From Flavobacteriales bacterium UBA7666 (lineage in GTDB: Bacteria > Bacteroidota > Bacteroidia > Flavobacteriales_D > Crocinitomicaceae): a stretch of DNA of 64,000 nt. A program made the translations under genes and the position numbers. The stretch spans positions 283,258 to 347,257 of the forward strand of contig DLHO01000025.1 in NCBI GenBank assembly GCA_002483265.1. Direction: 5' to 3'. Positions within the stretch are counted from its first letter, which is position 1, and each line of letters starts with the position of its first letter. The notes beneath the pieces were generated by a model. It searched no databases. It saw only the letters and a program-made list of their open reading frames with translations, and was not told where the DNA came from. Positions 17,656 through 26,594 of this stretch are shown in pieces.

Positions 17656-18171
17656 CGTTTCTTTGACGTTTTCAATCAGATCATTAAACTCCTTTGCCAA
17701 TTCTTCATTGATGATTCCATCTTTGAAATTCTCTCCGAAGCTAGGCAGGCTATAATGTCCCAAAATATTCGCTGTGTGACGTGGAAAGCGGCTTAATGCA
17801 GCTTCCAGTGAGAATTTTGCTCCCAGTTTTCCCGGAGAAGTAGAAATCAATAACATCGGTTTATCGTGGAATACGCTGTTATTCAATCTGGAACACCAAT
17901 CCAAGGTGTTTTTGAATGCTGCGGAATAGCTTCCATTGTGTTCTGTCATGGAAATAACCAGGAAGTCTGAGCTTTCAATAATGTCATGCAGTTCATGAGC
18001 CTGAACCGGGTAACCATCTTCTTTTTCTTTATCGACAGAAAATACGGGCATTTCAAAGTCATTCAGATCGATCATATTAATTTCCCCTTCAAATTGGTGC
18101 GCAGCAAAGTGTGCAAATTGCTGGTTAATAGAAGATTTACTGGTACTTGCTCCGAATGCTAATATTTTCAT
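17638..18171 (-). CDS. NAD(P)H-dependent FMN reductase (flavodoxin-like fold)
   Basis: A 177-residue flavodoxin-fold oxidoreductase. The phosphate-binding loop for FMN is GASTSKSSINQQ at residues 7-18, and the second FMN contact region is MTEHNGSYSAAFKNTLDW near 75-92. No transmembrane or targeting sequence. It should reduce FMN, quinones or azo compounds in the cytosol; the natural substrate is unknown. It converges with bshB1, the two coding ends overlapping by 18 bases, so there is no room for a terminator between them. Confidence 0.87.
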   Translation of the reverse strand: MKILAFGASTSKSSINQQFAHFAAHQFEGEINMIDLNDFEMPVFSVDKEKEDGYPVQAHELHDIIESSDFLVISMTEHNGSYSAAFKNTLDWCSRLNNSVFHDKPMLLISTSPGKLGAKFSLEAALSRFPRHTANILGHYSLPSFGENFKDGIINEELAKEFNDLIENVKETLSKLK

Positions 18172-18186
18172 GTGATTTTCTTTAGA

Positions 18187-18205
18187 TCCCGATATTTATC
18201 GTCGG
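18187..18205. repeat. Decayed copy of the TCCCGATA palindrome
   Basis: TCCCGATATTTATCGTCGG, one base away from a continuous palindrome, lies just upstream of the FMN reductase start. It resembles the intact 18-bp palindromes at 36752 and 38894. Confidence 0.35.
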
Positions 18206-18280
18206 TGAGTTTTTGTGAAGGTAAGGATAATCTGAGGATTAAAGGTATTCTTTTAGTTGTAGATTTTACAGGGATTTACA

Positions 18281-18345
18281 CTTCGACTCCGCTCAGTGTC
18301 CTTGAATCTGGGTTGAAGTTAAAAGGTGGCTGAGCGGAGTCGAAG
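18281..18345. repeat. Inverted repeat with 16-bp perfect arms
   Basis: CTTCGACTCCGCTCAG (18281-18296) and its exact reverse complement (18330-18345) are separated by 33 bases. The right arm with its flank (AAAAGGTGRCWGAGCGGAG...) recurs as a single arm at 37308-37332. Confidence 0.8.
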
Positions 18346-18350
18346 CCACG

Positions 18351-18382
18351 AAAAAAGGGTCTGCCGTGGCAGACCCTTTTAC
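18351..18382 (-). terminator. Terminator of the T9SS beta-helix gene
   Basis: A perfect 13-bp stem, AAAAGGGTCTGCC paired with GGCAGACCCTTTT, with a minimal loop. On the minus strand it is followed by six Ts. It lies 30 bases after the stop of the gene that ends at 18413. Confidence 0.9.
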
Positions 18383-18412
18383 TTGCTATAAAACTAAACT
18401 AACAGAGAAAAC

Positions 18413-20029
18413 TTACTTTACAACGCTCAACTTAACAGTTTTAACTGCATCACCAGTTCTAACAACTGCGTAGTACAATCCTTGAGCGAAATCTGCAGCG
18501 TTGATTGTGAACTCATGCGTTCCAACTTCAGCATACTTAGTACCTACAGTTTGCATTACTTGTCCGTTTGCATTCATTACAACTACTTCAATAGTGCTGT
18601 TTTGAGCTACATCAACAAATAATTTTGCGTTTTCATTTGTAGGGTTAGGGTATAAAGAAACACCTGCAATAGCTGAAACTTCTTTGATTCCCAAAATTCC
18701 TGTGAAGTCAGCTCCGCTTAAAAGTGGAGAACTTGCAGCCGGACGGTAATCAGGAGTTAAGAAGTTGTATGGAGTAGTTAAGATTCCTGCTGTAGAAGCG
18801 ATTGAATCATTCATTCCTGCATCAAACCAAGCAATTGCATCAAAAGTACTTGCTGCATTTTTCTCAGTTACTTTACCTGCTGAGTTTCCTGCAACGATGT
18901 TGTTTTTGTATATGATTAAACCATTTGTAGCATTTCCTTCACATGCAGTTCCATCAATGTGAATACCTGTACGGAAATCCATAAAGATTGAGTTGCGGAT
19001 ATCTAAAGCAGAGTTACGACGGATACGAGCTCCACGACGGTAACCTGCAGCAACTGTATTTCCTGTATTTCCTCTGAATGGTCCGATTGCTGTAACGTTA
19101 GAGAACGTAGCGTTTGTTTGAGGAGTATTTGTAGTACCTGTTGCATCATTATCTGATTCAAAACCTTCAGAAGTTGAAATTGCAGGGTTATCAGCGATAT
19201 TCGGGTCACGAACGATCAAACCGAATTGAACATTTCCGGAGAATCCGAAATCTGTATCGAAATCGTCATCTAAATTTCTGAAAGAAACCAAGTGTTTCGC
19301 ATTTACTGCTCCACCGAACCACTCAAATGCATCGTCATTAGAGAAAGAAACCTGTACGAAGTTTACTTCTGTACCTGAACCAACAGAACCGAAAGTTAAA
19401 CCGTTGATTTCTTTATCTGTTTGGTAAGCATATCCAGGGAATTCGATACGTACAAACGTTAATACACCTGAATTGTCTGCATTGTCTGGAGTCAATCCAC
19501 CACCAAATTCAGTATCTGTAGTAGGAGCAAGACCTTCAATGTTTGCAATACCGTTAGCTTGGTTATTTGCACCTTTTCCAAGGATGATAATTCCTCCCCA
19601 GTCACCTAAAGCACGAGAACCAGCCGGTTGATTTGAAGTAAATACAATTGGGTTTTGTCTTGTACCTGCAGCCATTAATTTAGCACCTTTAGTAATAAAC
19701 AATCCAGATCCAAGAACTGATTTGTCACCCATGATGATTGTTCCCGGCTCAATTGTCAAAGTTGCGTTGTTCTTAACGTAGATCTGACCTTGTAACAAAT
19801 AAACATTTCCAGCTGTCCATGTTGTATTTGTTGTAATGTTAGCTGAGATAGTTTGGTTTGGAGTACCGTAATCTGTGTTTTGTGGATTCCAGTTTGCCCA
19901 TTCATCTGTCCACATTGGAGCAGGAGCAGGAGCAAAAGCACCGCGATAAGTTGTTTGTTCAAATTGCTGTCCGAATGCTGCCAAAGTTCCTAAACTTGCA
20001 AACAATGTACTTAAGTAAATTTTTTTCAT
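18413..20029 (-). CDS. T9SS type A secreted beta-helix-like protein
   Basis: About 538 residues. A signal peptide (MKKIYLSTLFASLGTLAAFG) is followed by a family-typical start TWTAGNVYLLQGQIYVKNNA and TLTIEPGTIIMGDKS, then DWGGIIILGKG and repeated short strands suggesting a right-handed parallel beta-helix. The C-terminal ~75 residues (from VSLYPNPTNENAKLF) are a type A T9SS sorting domain ending in VKTVKLSVVK, so it is exported across the outer membrane and processed. The frame extends 8 codons upstream, but MKKIYL is the natural start. Relatives often sit beside a TonB receptor, as here. Function is unknown; surface capture of a nutrient is a guess. Confidence 0.85.
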   Translation of the reverse strand: MKKIYLSTLFASLGTLAAFGQQFEQTTYRGAFAPAPAPMWTDEWANWNPQNTDYGTPNQTISANITTNTTWTAGNVYLLQGQIYVKNNATLTIEPGTIIMGDKSVLGSGLFITKGAKLMAAGTRQNPIVFTSNQPAGSRALGDWGGIIILGKGANNQANGIANIEGLAPTTDTEFGGGLTPDNADNSGVLTFVRIEFPGYAYQTDKEINGLTFGSVGSGTEVNFVQVSFSNDDAFEWFGGAVNAKHLVSFRNLDDDFDTDFGFSGNVQFGLIVRDPNIADNPAISTSEGFESDNDATGTTNTPQTNATFSNVTAIGPFRGNTGNTVAAGYRRGARIRRNSALDIRNSIFMDFRTGIHIDGTACEGNATNGLIIYKNNIVAGNSAGKVTEKNAASTFDAIAWFDAGMNDSIASTAGILTTPYNFLTPDYRPAASSPLLSGADFTGILGIKEVSAIAGVSLYPNPTNENAKLFVDVAQNSTIEVVVMNANGQVMQTVGTKYAEVGTHEFTINAADFAQGLYYAVVRTGDAVKTVKLSVVK

Positions 20030-20366
20030 TTTTCGTTTTTTTTCTTGGTACAAAATTGCCTTTACAACCTTGTTCTATCCTTTACTTTAAGTTACGATTC
20101 GAGTAAATAAATGTTAAGTTCATCTTAACAGGAGTAGCATTAAATTAACATAGGTAAATGGATTTAGTTTTCTTGGAAAGGGATTTTTAAAATGTTCAAA
20201 AGTTTAAAAAGTTCAAGGTTCAAAATCTATCCTTATGATGTGATCTGGGTTTACAGTCTTTGTCTTTCAATTGAATCATTTTGAACTCTTCGAACCATTG
20301 AATTTGCTTCGTATAAAAAAGAAAAGCCACCCGCATCACGGGTGGCCTCTCAGGCGTCTTTAGATC
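20030..20366. other. Intergenic region between the T9SS beta-helix and TonB receptor genes
   Basis: This 337-base gap carries the upstream region of the T9SS gene: a CAATTTTG box on the minus strand at 20050-20057 resembling TAnnTTTG, and three TTAACA/TGTTAA words at 20112-20150. It also has degenerate GTTCAAAAG-type repeats (20191-20225 and, inverted, 20268-20303), and the TonB gene terminator at 20315-20346. I saw no RNA gene or small ORF. Confidence 0.5.
20315..20346 (-). terminator. Terminator of the TonB receptor gene
   Basis: An 8-bp GC-rich stem, GCCACCCG/CGGGTGGC with a 5-base loop (20326-20346). On the minus strand it is followed by TTTTCTTTTTT. It lies 20 bases beyond the stop at 20367. 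Confidence 0.9.
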
Positions 20367-23339
20367 TTACAATCTGAAACTGATGGAAGCACTGAAGGTT
20401 CTTCCAAAGTTTGTTTTCCAAACTCGCTGATCAATATCTTTATCAAAACCGTTCTTGTTGTTTTTATCTCCTACAAATACAGTATTGAAGAATCCATTCA
20501 TTCCTTTTGCTTCTGATCTGGCCGTCGTATTGTTTTGATAGAAAACCTGATCTTGTGCAAGAATATTCTGGATATTTAATTTGAATTGTGCACGACCTTT
20601 CATAAACGATTTTGTGATTTGCAAATCAAGGAAAGTTCTTGCCTGCTCCCATAAATCCGGTTCATTCACGTTTCCAACAATGTAAATTCGCTGTCCAACA
20701 CGGTTGACATTTAAAGCTACTCCCCATTGATTGCGTGCATTATCGTAACGGATTCCTGCATTGAAAACATAAGGTGATTGACCCTGAAGTGGTCTTGAAT
20801 CAGCCATACTTCCTACTACGCTTGAAACATCAACCTGAGAACGGATAACAGAAAGATTGGAATATACTGTTAAGTCGTCAAAGAAAGAAGAAGTATCCAA
20901 ACCGAAGATGGTAGAAATTAATGATCTTGCTTCCAATTCTAAACCGTAGTTTGTAGCTGAAGGAACATTCTGGAATGTAATCTCTCCGGTTACGTCAGCG
21001 CGTGATTTCTGCTCAATAGGATTGACGAAATTTTTGTAGAAAATGGTTGCAGAGAACAATTGACCTCTTCCAGGGAATGTTTCGTATCTCAAATCCAAGT
21101 TGTGGATCAATGCACGTTTCAATGTGTCATTTCCTGAAACTACAAAGTTTGTAGTGAAATCGTAGAATGCAAATGGTGCAAGCTCACGGTATTCAGGTCT
21201 GTTCAATGTTTGAGAATAGCTTAAACGAATATTGGTTCTTTTGTTAGCTTCAAAAATGGCGTTAAGAGAAGGAAGGATATCCAGTTTTTTGCTATTGATC
21301 TTGATTTCAGAAAGATTGTCTCTCAATGCAGTTAATTCTTGTTGGAAATATTCCGCACGAACTCCGTAGATGAAACGGAAACGTCCAAATCGGTTGTCTA
21401 ACTGAAGATATGCAGCACTTAAATTAGATTGTGCATCGTATTGATCAGAAGGTTTTGTTCCGTCTGTTAATTTGAAACCACCTTTTCCAGGATTACCCCC
21501 AGTACCTTCTTCAATTAGCCCCATGTTCTGAGAAGAGAAGATCTGATCTTCAGATTGTGTTAGTAAGCTTTGATCAAATTCAATATTTCCACCGCTTACA
21601 CCATATTGTGTAAATCCTAATTGACGAGCAGCAAATTTGCGGGTACGGATTTGATTGTAAACTCCGATCTTAAATTCACTTTTATATTTTCCGAATAAGT
21701 CTGTTGAATAAGAGAAATCCAAACGCTCATTAATAGAGCTTTCTTTGTTTTCTGAGAAGAACATTCCACCACCATAAGCAGGACCTACACTTGAAGGCGA
21801 GATGTTTGCCGTGTAAGTGGTGTCTCTTGAATCCGGGTTAGAGGGATCAAGAAAGTTTTGGTTGCGGGAATAAAGGGAACGGCTTAGGTTCGGGATAGAA
21901 CGGTTTACATTGCTGTATCCGGCAAGCCAGTTTAATTTAAATCCTTTAGCTCTCAATCCGTGCTGTCCTTCCAATTGTCCGGAATATACACGGTCAGATG
22001 TAAACCAGCGTGCATTGGAACGGATCATAATCGGATTTGATTCTGACGCATCTTTTAAACCAGTTCTGTTGATTAATTTATCTGAAGAGTTGATACTGTA
22101 GATGTTCTTGAAGTTGATGGTATTGCGTTCGTTGATCTTAAAAGCAAAGTTTGCCAATGCACCAGCCAATAAATTAGTAACGTTATTTTTATCCAAATAA
22201 TCGTTTTCCATGGTAGTTGTCTGAGCTGAATTCGGATCGCTGCTGTTTACATAGCTATTACGTACAGTCTCATTGTAACTGAAGCTTTTGCTGTAAGTCA
22301 ATGCTGCAATCATTCCGAATTCTCTTTTTCCAAATTTCTTATTGAATCCTCCTGAAGCCTGAAGACTTAAGTTGGGTAGGAACTTACTGTCGGTTGTACC
22401 CCAATTGGTAGTTATTTGTTTCGCAAGTTTCGCCTCATCATGAATGCTTTCAGGATAATTTTCGAATGAAGGAATTGCTGCGGGCATTTTGCGTGTTCCG
22501 TCATCAATTCCCAACCAGTCCATTTTTCCTCCTTTGTAAGATGTACGGTCTTTAAATGTGGTAATTGTATTGATACCTATTCCAACCTGGAAAGAGAAGA
22601 AATTCTTTTCAGGAATACTTTTCGTATTGATCTGGATCAAACCACCTGCAAATTCTGCCGGCATATCCGGAGTTGCTGATTTGGTAATGGTTAAGTTATC
22701 CAACATGTTGGATGGGAACATATCAAATGAGAATGCTTTCCGGTCGCTTTCAGAACTTGGAAGCGGCGAACCATTCAAGAAAGCAGCATTGTATCGGTCG
22801 TTCAAACCGCGGATAACGGCAAATTTGTTGTCCTGAATACTTGCACCACTCACCATTTTCAATACATCACTGGTGGTACTAGCTGTAGAACGTTGAATAG
22901 ACTGGCTTGACATCACGTCACCAACACTTATTGCATTTTTCTGTACCAATACAACCCCTTGATCCGTGTCCGTAATTCTCTTTGCAGAAACAACGATTTC
23001 ACCAATGGACGTGCTGTCTTCACTTGGAGGAGCCATTACAATGTCAATGTTTGTAACTTCTCCTGTTTTAACCTGGATACCATTTACAATTTGAGTTGGC
23101 ATTCCGGCATACACAATTTTAATTGAGTAGGTTCCTTTTTCCAATTTGTCGAAATTGTAAATACCTTCGATGTCAGATAGGATTCGTTTAGATTGCTCCA
23201 CCAATTCTACCTGAGCAGAAGGAAGTCCTTCTCCTGTTTCAGAATCGATTACTTTTCCTTGAATTACTCCGGTGCTTTTGTCTTGCGCAAATGCAAAACT
23301 TACGATCAATAATGAAACAACGGAAAGAAATATCTTCAT
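20367..23339 (-). CDS. TonB-dependent outer-membrane receptor with carboxypeptidase-regulatory domain
   Basis: A 990-residue outer-membrane receptor. Signal peptide MKIFLSVVSLLIVSFAFA; CarboxypepD_reg-like domain (about 25-105, GVIQGKVIDSETGEGLPSA); plug domain (about 115-270) with AVIRGLNDRYNAAFLNGSPL and PAEFAGGLIQINTKS; then a long beta-barrel ending in FGRTFSASISFRL, with the terminal aromatic/hydrophobic pattern of barrel proteins. It imports an unknown large ligand using TonB energy. It is followed, with the same orientation, by the T9SS beta-helix gene, but a strong terminator lies between them, so they are probably separate transcripts. No SusD gene is adjacent, so it is not a SusCD-type system. 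Confidence 0.92.
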   Translation of the reverse strand: MKIFLSVVSLLIVSFAFAQDKSTGVIQGKVIDSETGEGLPSAQVELVEQSKRILSDIEGIYNFDKLEKGTYSIKIVYAGMPTQIVNGIQVKTGEVTNIDIVMAPPSEDSTSIGEIVVSAKRITDTDQGVVLVQKNAISVGDVMSSQSIQRSTASTTSDVLKMVSGASIQDNKFAVIRGLNDRYNAAFLNGSPLPSSESDRKAFSFDMFPSNMLDNLTITKSATPDMPAEFAGGLIQINTKSIPEKNFFSFQVGIGINTITTFKDRTSYKGGKMDWLGIDDGTRKMPAAIPSFENYPESIHDEAKLAKQITTNWGTTDSKFLPNLSLQASGGFNKKFGKREFGMIAALTYSKSFSYNETVRNSYVNSSDPNSAQTTTMENDYLDKNNVTNLLAGALANFAFKINERNTINFKNIYSINSSDKLINRTGLKDASESNPIMIRSNARWFTSDRVYSGQLEGQHGLRAKGFKLNWLAGYSNVNRSIPNLSRSLYSRNQNFLDPSNPDSRDTTYTANISPSSVGPAYGGGMFFSENKESSINERLDFSYSTDLFGKYKSEFKIGVYNQIRTRKFAARQLGFTQYGVSGGNIEFDQSLLTQSEDQIFSSQNMGLIEEGTGGNPGKGGFKLTDGTKPSDQYDAQSNLSAAYLQLDNRFGRFRFIYGVRAEYFQQELTALRDNLSEIKINSKKLDILPSLNAIFEANKRTNIRLSYSQTLNRPEYRELAPFAFYDFTTNFVVSGNDTLKRALIHNLDLRYETFPGRGQLFSATIFYKNFVNPIEQKSRADVTGEITFQNVPSATNYGLELEARSLISTIFGLDTSSFFDDLTVYSNLSVIRSQVDVSSVVGSMADSRPLQGQSPYVFNAGIRYDNARNQWGVALNVNRVGQRIYIVGNVNEPDLWEQARTFLDLQITKSFMKGRAQFKLNIQNILAQDQVFYQNNTTARSEAKGMNGFFNTVFVGDKNNKNGFDKDIDQRVWKTNFGRTFSASISFRL

Positions 23340-23510
23340 AGCTTTAATTTTGCCACAAAGGAACAGCAACAAGATTATTCTAAATTAAGTGTAAAATTAT
23401 TGGATTGTGAGGCTTGTGTAAACAAATTATGAAGTCAGTTAACATTAATTTAATACTGACTAAAAGGATTTTGTTACAGCCCAAAAATAGGCTTTATCAG
23501 GGAATTATTT

Positions 23511-23954
23511 TTAATAAATTTCTTCAATTGTAAATTGCTGATTATTGAATGAAATCGAATCTGCTTTCTTTTTATGGAGTAATAATTGCCCAAGCGGTGC
23601 TCCCAATCCAATTCCAATGACCTCTTTTCCCTCAAATGAACTATTCCCGATCGGGATTCCGATTAAGAACAACCCTTTATTTGTTTGGACAAGTGCTCCC
23701 AACTGAACTTGCGTTGCTTTGTCTACAGATTGATTCGCGATTAAACTTCTCATGCGTTGTTGTTCGTTTAACTGAGTACTTAATTTACCGAGTTCCTGCT
23801 GTGCCATTTCACGCGAAGTTTCGAATTTATCTCCTGCCGAACTTTTACTGTCCTCCGCAATTCCTTTTTGCAAATCAGCGATATCTACCTGCAAACTGGA
23901 AATTTTCTCAGAAATGAAATGTGTTATGTGTTGAAAGAAGGCTTTTTTATTCAT
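23511..23954 (-). CDS. Gre-like transcription factor (GreA/GreB family relative)
   Basis: A 147-residue cytosolic protein. The N-terminal half is a predicted antiparallel coiled coil containing DSKSSAGDKFETSREMAQQE (about 35-54), a block characteristic of the short Gre-like proteins of Bacteroidota. The C-terminal half is FKBP-like (GIPIGNSSFEGKEVIGIGLG), as in GreA/GreB. True Gre factors carry an acidic Asp-Glu pair at the coiled-coil tip to rescue stalled RNA polymerase. Here the tip region has Ser/Ala/Gly plus Asp, so cleavage activity is uncertain. It may be a regulator that occupies the polymerase secondary channel. Monocistronic by position. Confidence 0.7.
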   Translation of the reverse strand: MNKKAFFQHITHFISEKISSLQVDIADLQKGIAEDSKSSAGDKFETSREMAQQELGKLSTQLNEQQRMRSLIANQSVDKATQVQLGALVQTNKGLFLIGIPIGNSSFEGKEVIGIGLGAPLGQLLLHKKKADSISFNNQQFTIEEIY

Positions 23955-24075
23955 TTTTTAAGGCTATAGAAATTAGATAGAAGACATAAGACTTGATTTG
24001 TGTTAATTGGAAAAATAGTTCGTCATGGTATTCATTTTATATAGACAAGACGATAGATTTTACACAAATCCAGTC

Positions 24076-25215
24076 TTATTCATAGATAATAAAATGCTTG
24101 TTGAATAATTCGACGAGTTGGTTTTTGACACTTTCTTTCGAAAACTGCATACCGAATGAACGTAAAAACTCTTTGTCAAATTGAAACTTTCCATTCATCA
24201 TATCCAAAAGAGCATGTTTCAGATCAGCGATGTTGTTGTGCTCAATTTTAATACCAAGTGCTTCAGTCATATTTGCAGCAATTCCAACAGGAGTGGAGAT
24301 AACCGGAGTTCCTGTTAACCAAGCTTCTGCTATTACAATACTGAATGTTTCATACTCCGATGTGAGGATTAGTGCATCGTGTTCTTTCAAAAGCTCACTG
24401 ATTTCTCCCCATTCAAGCGGACCAATGAACTTGATTGCTTCTCTGCAGCTATTCAATTTTGCCCAACGTTCCCATTCATCCGTATCCTGATCGGAAACAA
24501 CGGTTAAACTAATTTTTTTTCCGGATTCGAGGTATGCGTTTAAAAAGCCATCGAAAAGAAAGCTGGGGTTTTTGGTGTTTTTGTCCAGTGTTGAAATATG
24601 AATGAACTTAGTTCGCTTAACAGGATTCGATTCTCTTAAAGTAAACAAGTCTTCATCTACAAAGTTTGGTATTACCTGAATCTTTGTAGTAGGGAAGAGA
24701 GGTTTCATATCTGTTCTCAGGACATTGGAAACAGCAACGATTTCGCTGGTATGTCTGCTTCCGCGTTTGATGAGTTGCTGATGAAGCGAGATAAAACTCT
24801 TTAGCAGTTTTTTTCGGTAATAGGATCCGTGTTCCATCACAATCAAGGGCACATGAAAGTAACGTTGAACACGTGCAAACTGCATTGCTCTAGGAAGAAA
24901 CACATGTGCAAAGATGAGGTCGATGTGATCGAGCATGGAAAGCCCTTTTCTCAAAGCCTTTTTCTGAAGCCACCAATGAATGAAGCGATTTTTAGAAATG
25001 TGATGATAAATTCGGATAATCCGCAGATTACCGGTTTGTTGATCATCTACTTCAATGGAACTGCAATTTTTATCGCCCATGGTATGAAGCACAGTTACTT
25101 CGTAAGTATCTGAAAGCAAGTGTGCAAAACGCTCTACGAAATTTCCTGCATATGGATCTACACGTGTTGGAAACCACGAACTCATAATGAGAATATGTCT
25201 TTTCGTGCCGGGCAT
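24076..25215 (-). CDS. Family 4 glycosyltransferase
   Basis: A GT-B fold glycosyltransferase of 379 residues. The N-terminal acceptor domain starts HILIMSSWFPTRVDPYAGNF and the C-terminal domain includes NPSFLFDGFLNAYLESGKK. The donor-binding region ESEYETF appears here as LTSEYETFSIVIAEAWLTG near 290, with GTPVIST after it. No membrane helix. It transfers an activated sugar in the cytosol during surface-polysaccharide or glycolipid synthesis; sugar and acceptor cannot be read. It stands 25 bases after the serine-hydrolase gene and may be co-transcribed with it. Confidence 0.87.
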   Translation of the reverse strand: MPGTKRHILIMSSWFPTRVDPYAGNFVERFAHLLSDTYEVTVLHTMGDKNCSSIEVDDQQTGNLRIIRIYHHISKNRFIHWWLQKKALRKGLSMLDHIDLIFAHVFLPRAMQFARVQRYFHVPLIVMEHGSYYRKKLLKSFISLHQQLIKRGSRHTSEIVAVSNVLRTDMKPLFPTTKIQVIPNFVDEDLFTLRESNPVKRTKFIHISTLDKNTKNPSFLFDGFLNAYLESGKKISLTVVSDQDTDEWERWAKLNSCREAIKFIGPLEWGEISELLKEHDALILTSEYETFSIVIAEAWLTGTPVISTPVGIAANMTEALGIKIEHNNIADLKHALLDMMNGKFQFDKEFLRSFGMQFSKESVKNQLVELFNKHFIIYE

Positions 25216-25240
25216 AGGCTAAATTTAGCGCATTTTTTCA

Positions 25241-26527
25241 CTAATTGCGTATGACACGGAAAGTTTTTGTGTGATTTTCTTTACGAATTGTGAGGAAATA
25301 AACTCCTGATTGTAAATTTTTCAACGAAATTTCATTCCCAATTTGTTGAAATGGAACGGATTGTCCCTGCTGGTTTTTTAGTTGAAATTCTTCATTACCT
25401 TGAAGATCAGAAATCAGAATTAACTCATTCGTAGGATTTGGTGAAATTTGAATAGCCTCTAATGATTGATCATTAAGTCCTGCAACGCAGCTTAATCGAT
25501 TCATATACTGCCAAATCGTATCGTTGTATTGTGTTCCAACCAAACTATTTCCCATACTGCTTCCCATGCGTACAAGAACTAATCCTTGTGATGGGATCAC
25601 ATTAATGATCTGTCCGTTTTTACCTTCTGCAGCATACATGTCTGCAGGAGCATTGGGACATAGTTCTCCGGGGAAAACAAATTGTGATTGCGGAATCATA
25701 AAGGAGGATTTCCCGTTCAACCAAGTCAGATATCCGTAGGAATTGTTCAAACTCTGGCTGCTGTTCCGCATTTCATTTAAGTAAGTCAGATCAGGTAGTA
25801 CAGCTGTCCCGTCCCAATAACCATCTTGAGAAAGCAATAATCCGAAACGTGCCATTCCTCTTGGTCTTGAAACAAATACATTGTTGTAACCCGATTGAAT
25901 ATACAAGCCGGTTAAACCGATTTTAGTGGAAATTTTTTGATTCACCCAAGCATTTAGAGTGGATCCAGTTGCAGATTCAATAACTGAATCTAATAAGGTA
26001 TAAGGACCGTTGTGATAAGCCCATCGGGTTCCGGGAGCGGCTTTGTAAATCAAACAAGCAGGATCTGTACAGTGGAAATCAGGAACACCGTCGTCTAAAC
26101 CGGTTGTCATGGTTAATTGATGCTTGATAGTAATTGCTCCTTCTTGCGGTAATGTTAAACTAGTCCAGCCGGTTCCAAGGTAATCGCTTGTTGGGTCGTC
26201 AATATCCAGAAAACCTTCGTGCTGTGCAATACCGACTGCGTAAGCGGTTAAAGTCTTTCCTGCAGAGTTCCAAACAGCAAAGCTATCAACTGTGAAGGTT
26301 CCGAAATACTTTTCCAAAACAATCTTTCCATCTTTCAATACAAGGAATGCTTTGGAATCGGAATCTTCCAGCCAGTCATACATTTTGTTGATCGAATCGG
26401 GGCACCAGCCCAAAGTTGCTGGATCGGTTGTTGACCATGCAGAGCCAACGAGTGGCGGAAAATACGTTTGAGCCTTTAAGGTTGAAAACCCAAGGGTAAA
26501 AGTTAGTAGAAGCAGGATGTGTTTCAT
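25241..26527 (-). CDS. Secreted serine hydrolase (beta-lactamase/DD-peptidase fold) with T9SS type A tail
   Basis: A 428-residue exported hydrolase. Signal peptide MKHILLLLTFTLGFSTLKAQ; class C beta-lactamase-like domain (about 30-345) with the nucleophile motif SAGK in WNSAGKTLTAYA near residue 88 and a YHN (Y-x-N) motif near 168. The C-terminal ~75 residues (from ISPNPTNELILISDLQ) are a type A T9SS sorting domain ending KTFRVIRN. So it acts outside the cell or on its surface, as an esterase, amidase or peptidase; the substrate is unknown. The third family motif (HxG/KTG) is not obvious, although AEGKNGQ is in the right place. It lies 67 bases after the cysteine desulfurase gene. Confidence 0.85.
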   Translation of the reverse strand: MKHILLLLTFTLGFSTLKAQTYFPPLVGSAWSTTDPATLGWCPDSINKMYDWLEDSDSKAFLVLKDGKIVLEKYFGTFTVDSFAVWNSAGKTLTAYAVGIAQHEGFLDIDDPTSDYLGTGWTSLTLPQEGAITIKHQLTMTTGLDDGVPDFHCTDPACLIYKAAPGTRWAYHNGPYTLLDSVIESATGSTLNAWVNQKISTKIGLTGLYIQSGYNNVFVSRPRGMARFGLLLSQDGYWDGTAVLPDLTYLNEMRNSSQSLNNSYGYLTWLNGKSSFMIPQSQFVFPGELCPNAPADMYAAEGKNGQIINVIPSQGLVLVRMGSSMGNSLVGTQYNDTIWQYMNRLSCVAGLNDQSLEAIQISPNPTNELILISDLQGNEEFQLKNQQGQSVPFQQIGNEISLKNLQSGVYFLTIRKENHTKTFRVIRN

Positions 26528-26594
26528 AAAAGTTCAAAATGGAATCCCGATAGAAGGAATAATTTCCTGTAAGATAACACTTTTTCAATTTGGT

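Noticed and set aside
20100..20160. TTAACA words as a proven phosphate-type (Pho) box
   Set aside because: The words are AT-rich and short, and the spacing is irregular. I kept them only as a low-confidence hint for shared regulation.
23630..23660. TTCCCGATCGGGA as another member of the TCCCGATA palindrome family
   Set aside because: It is inside the Gre-like coding sequence, shorter, and lacks the conserved CGnAATT flank.
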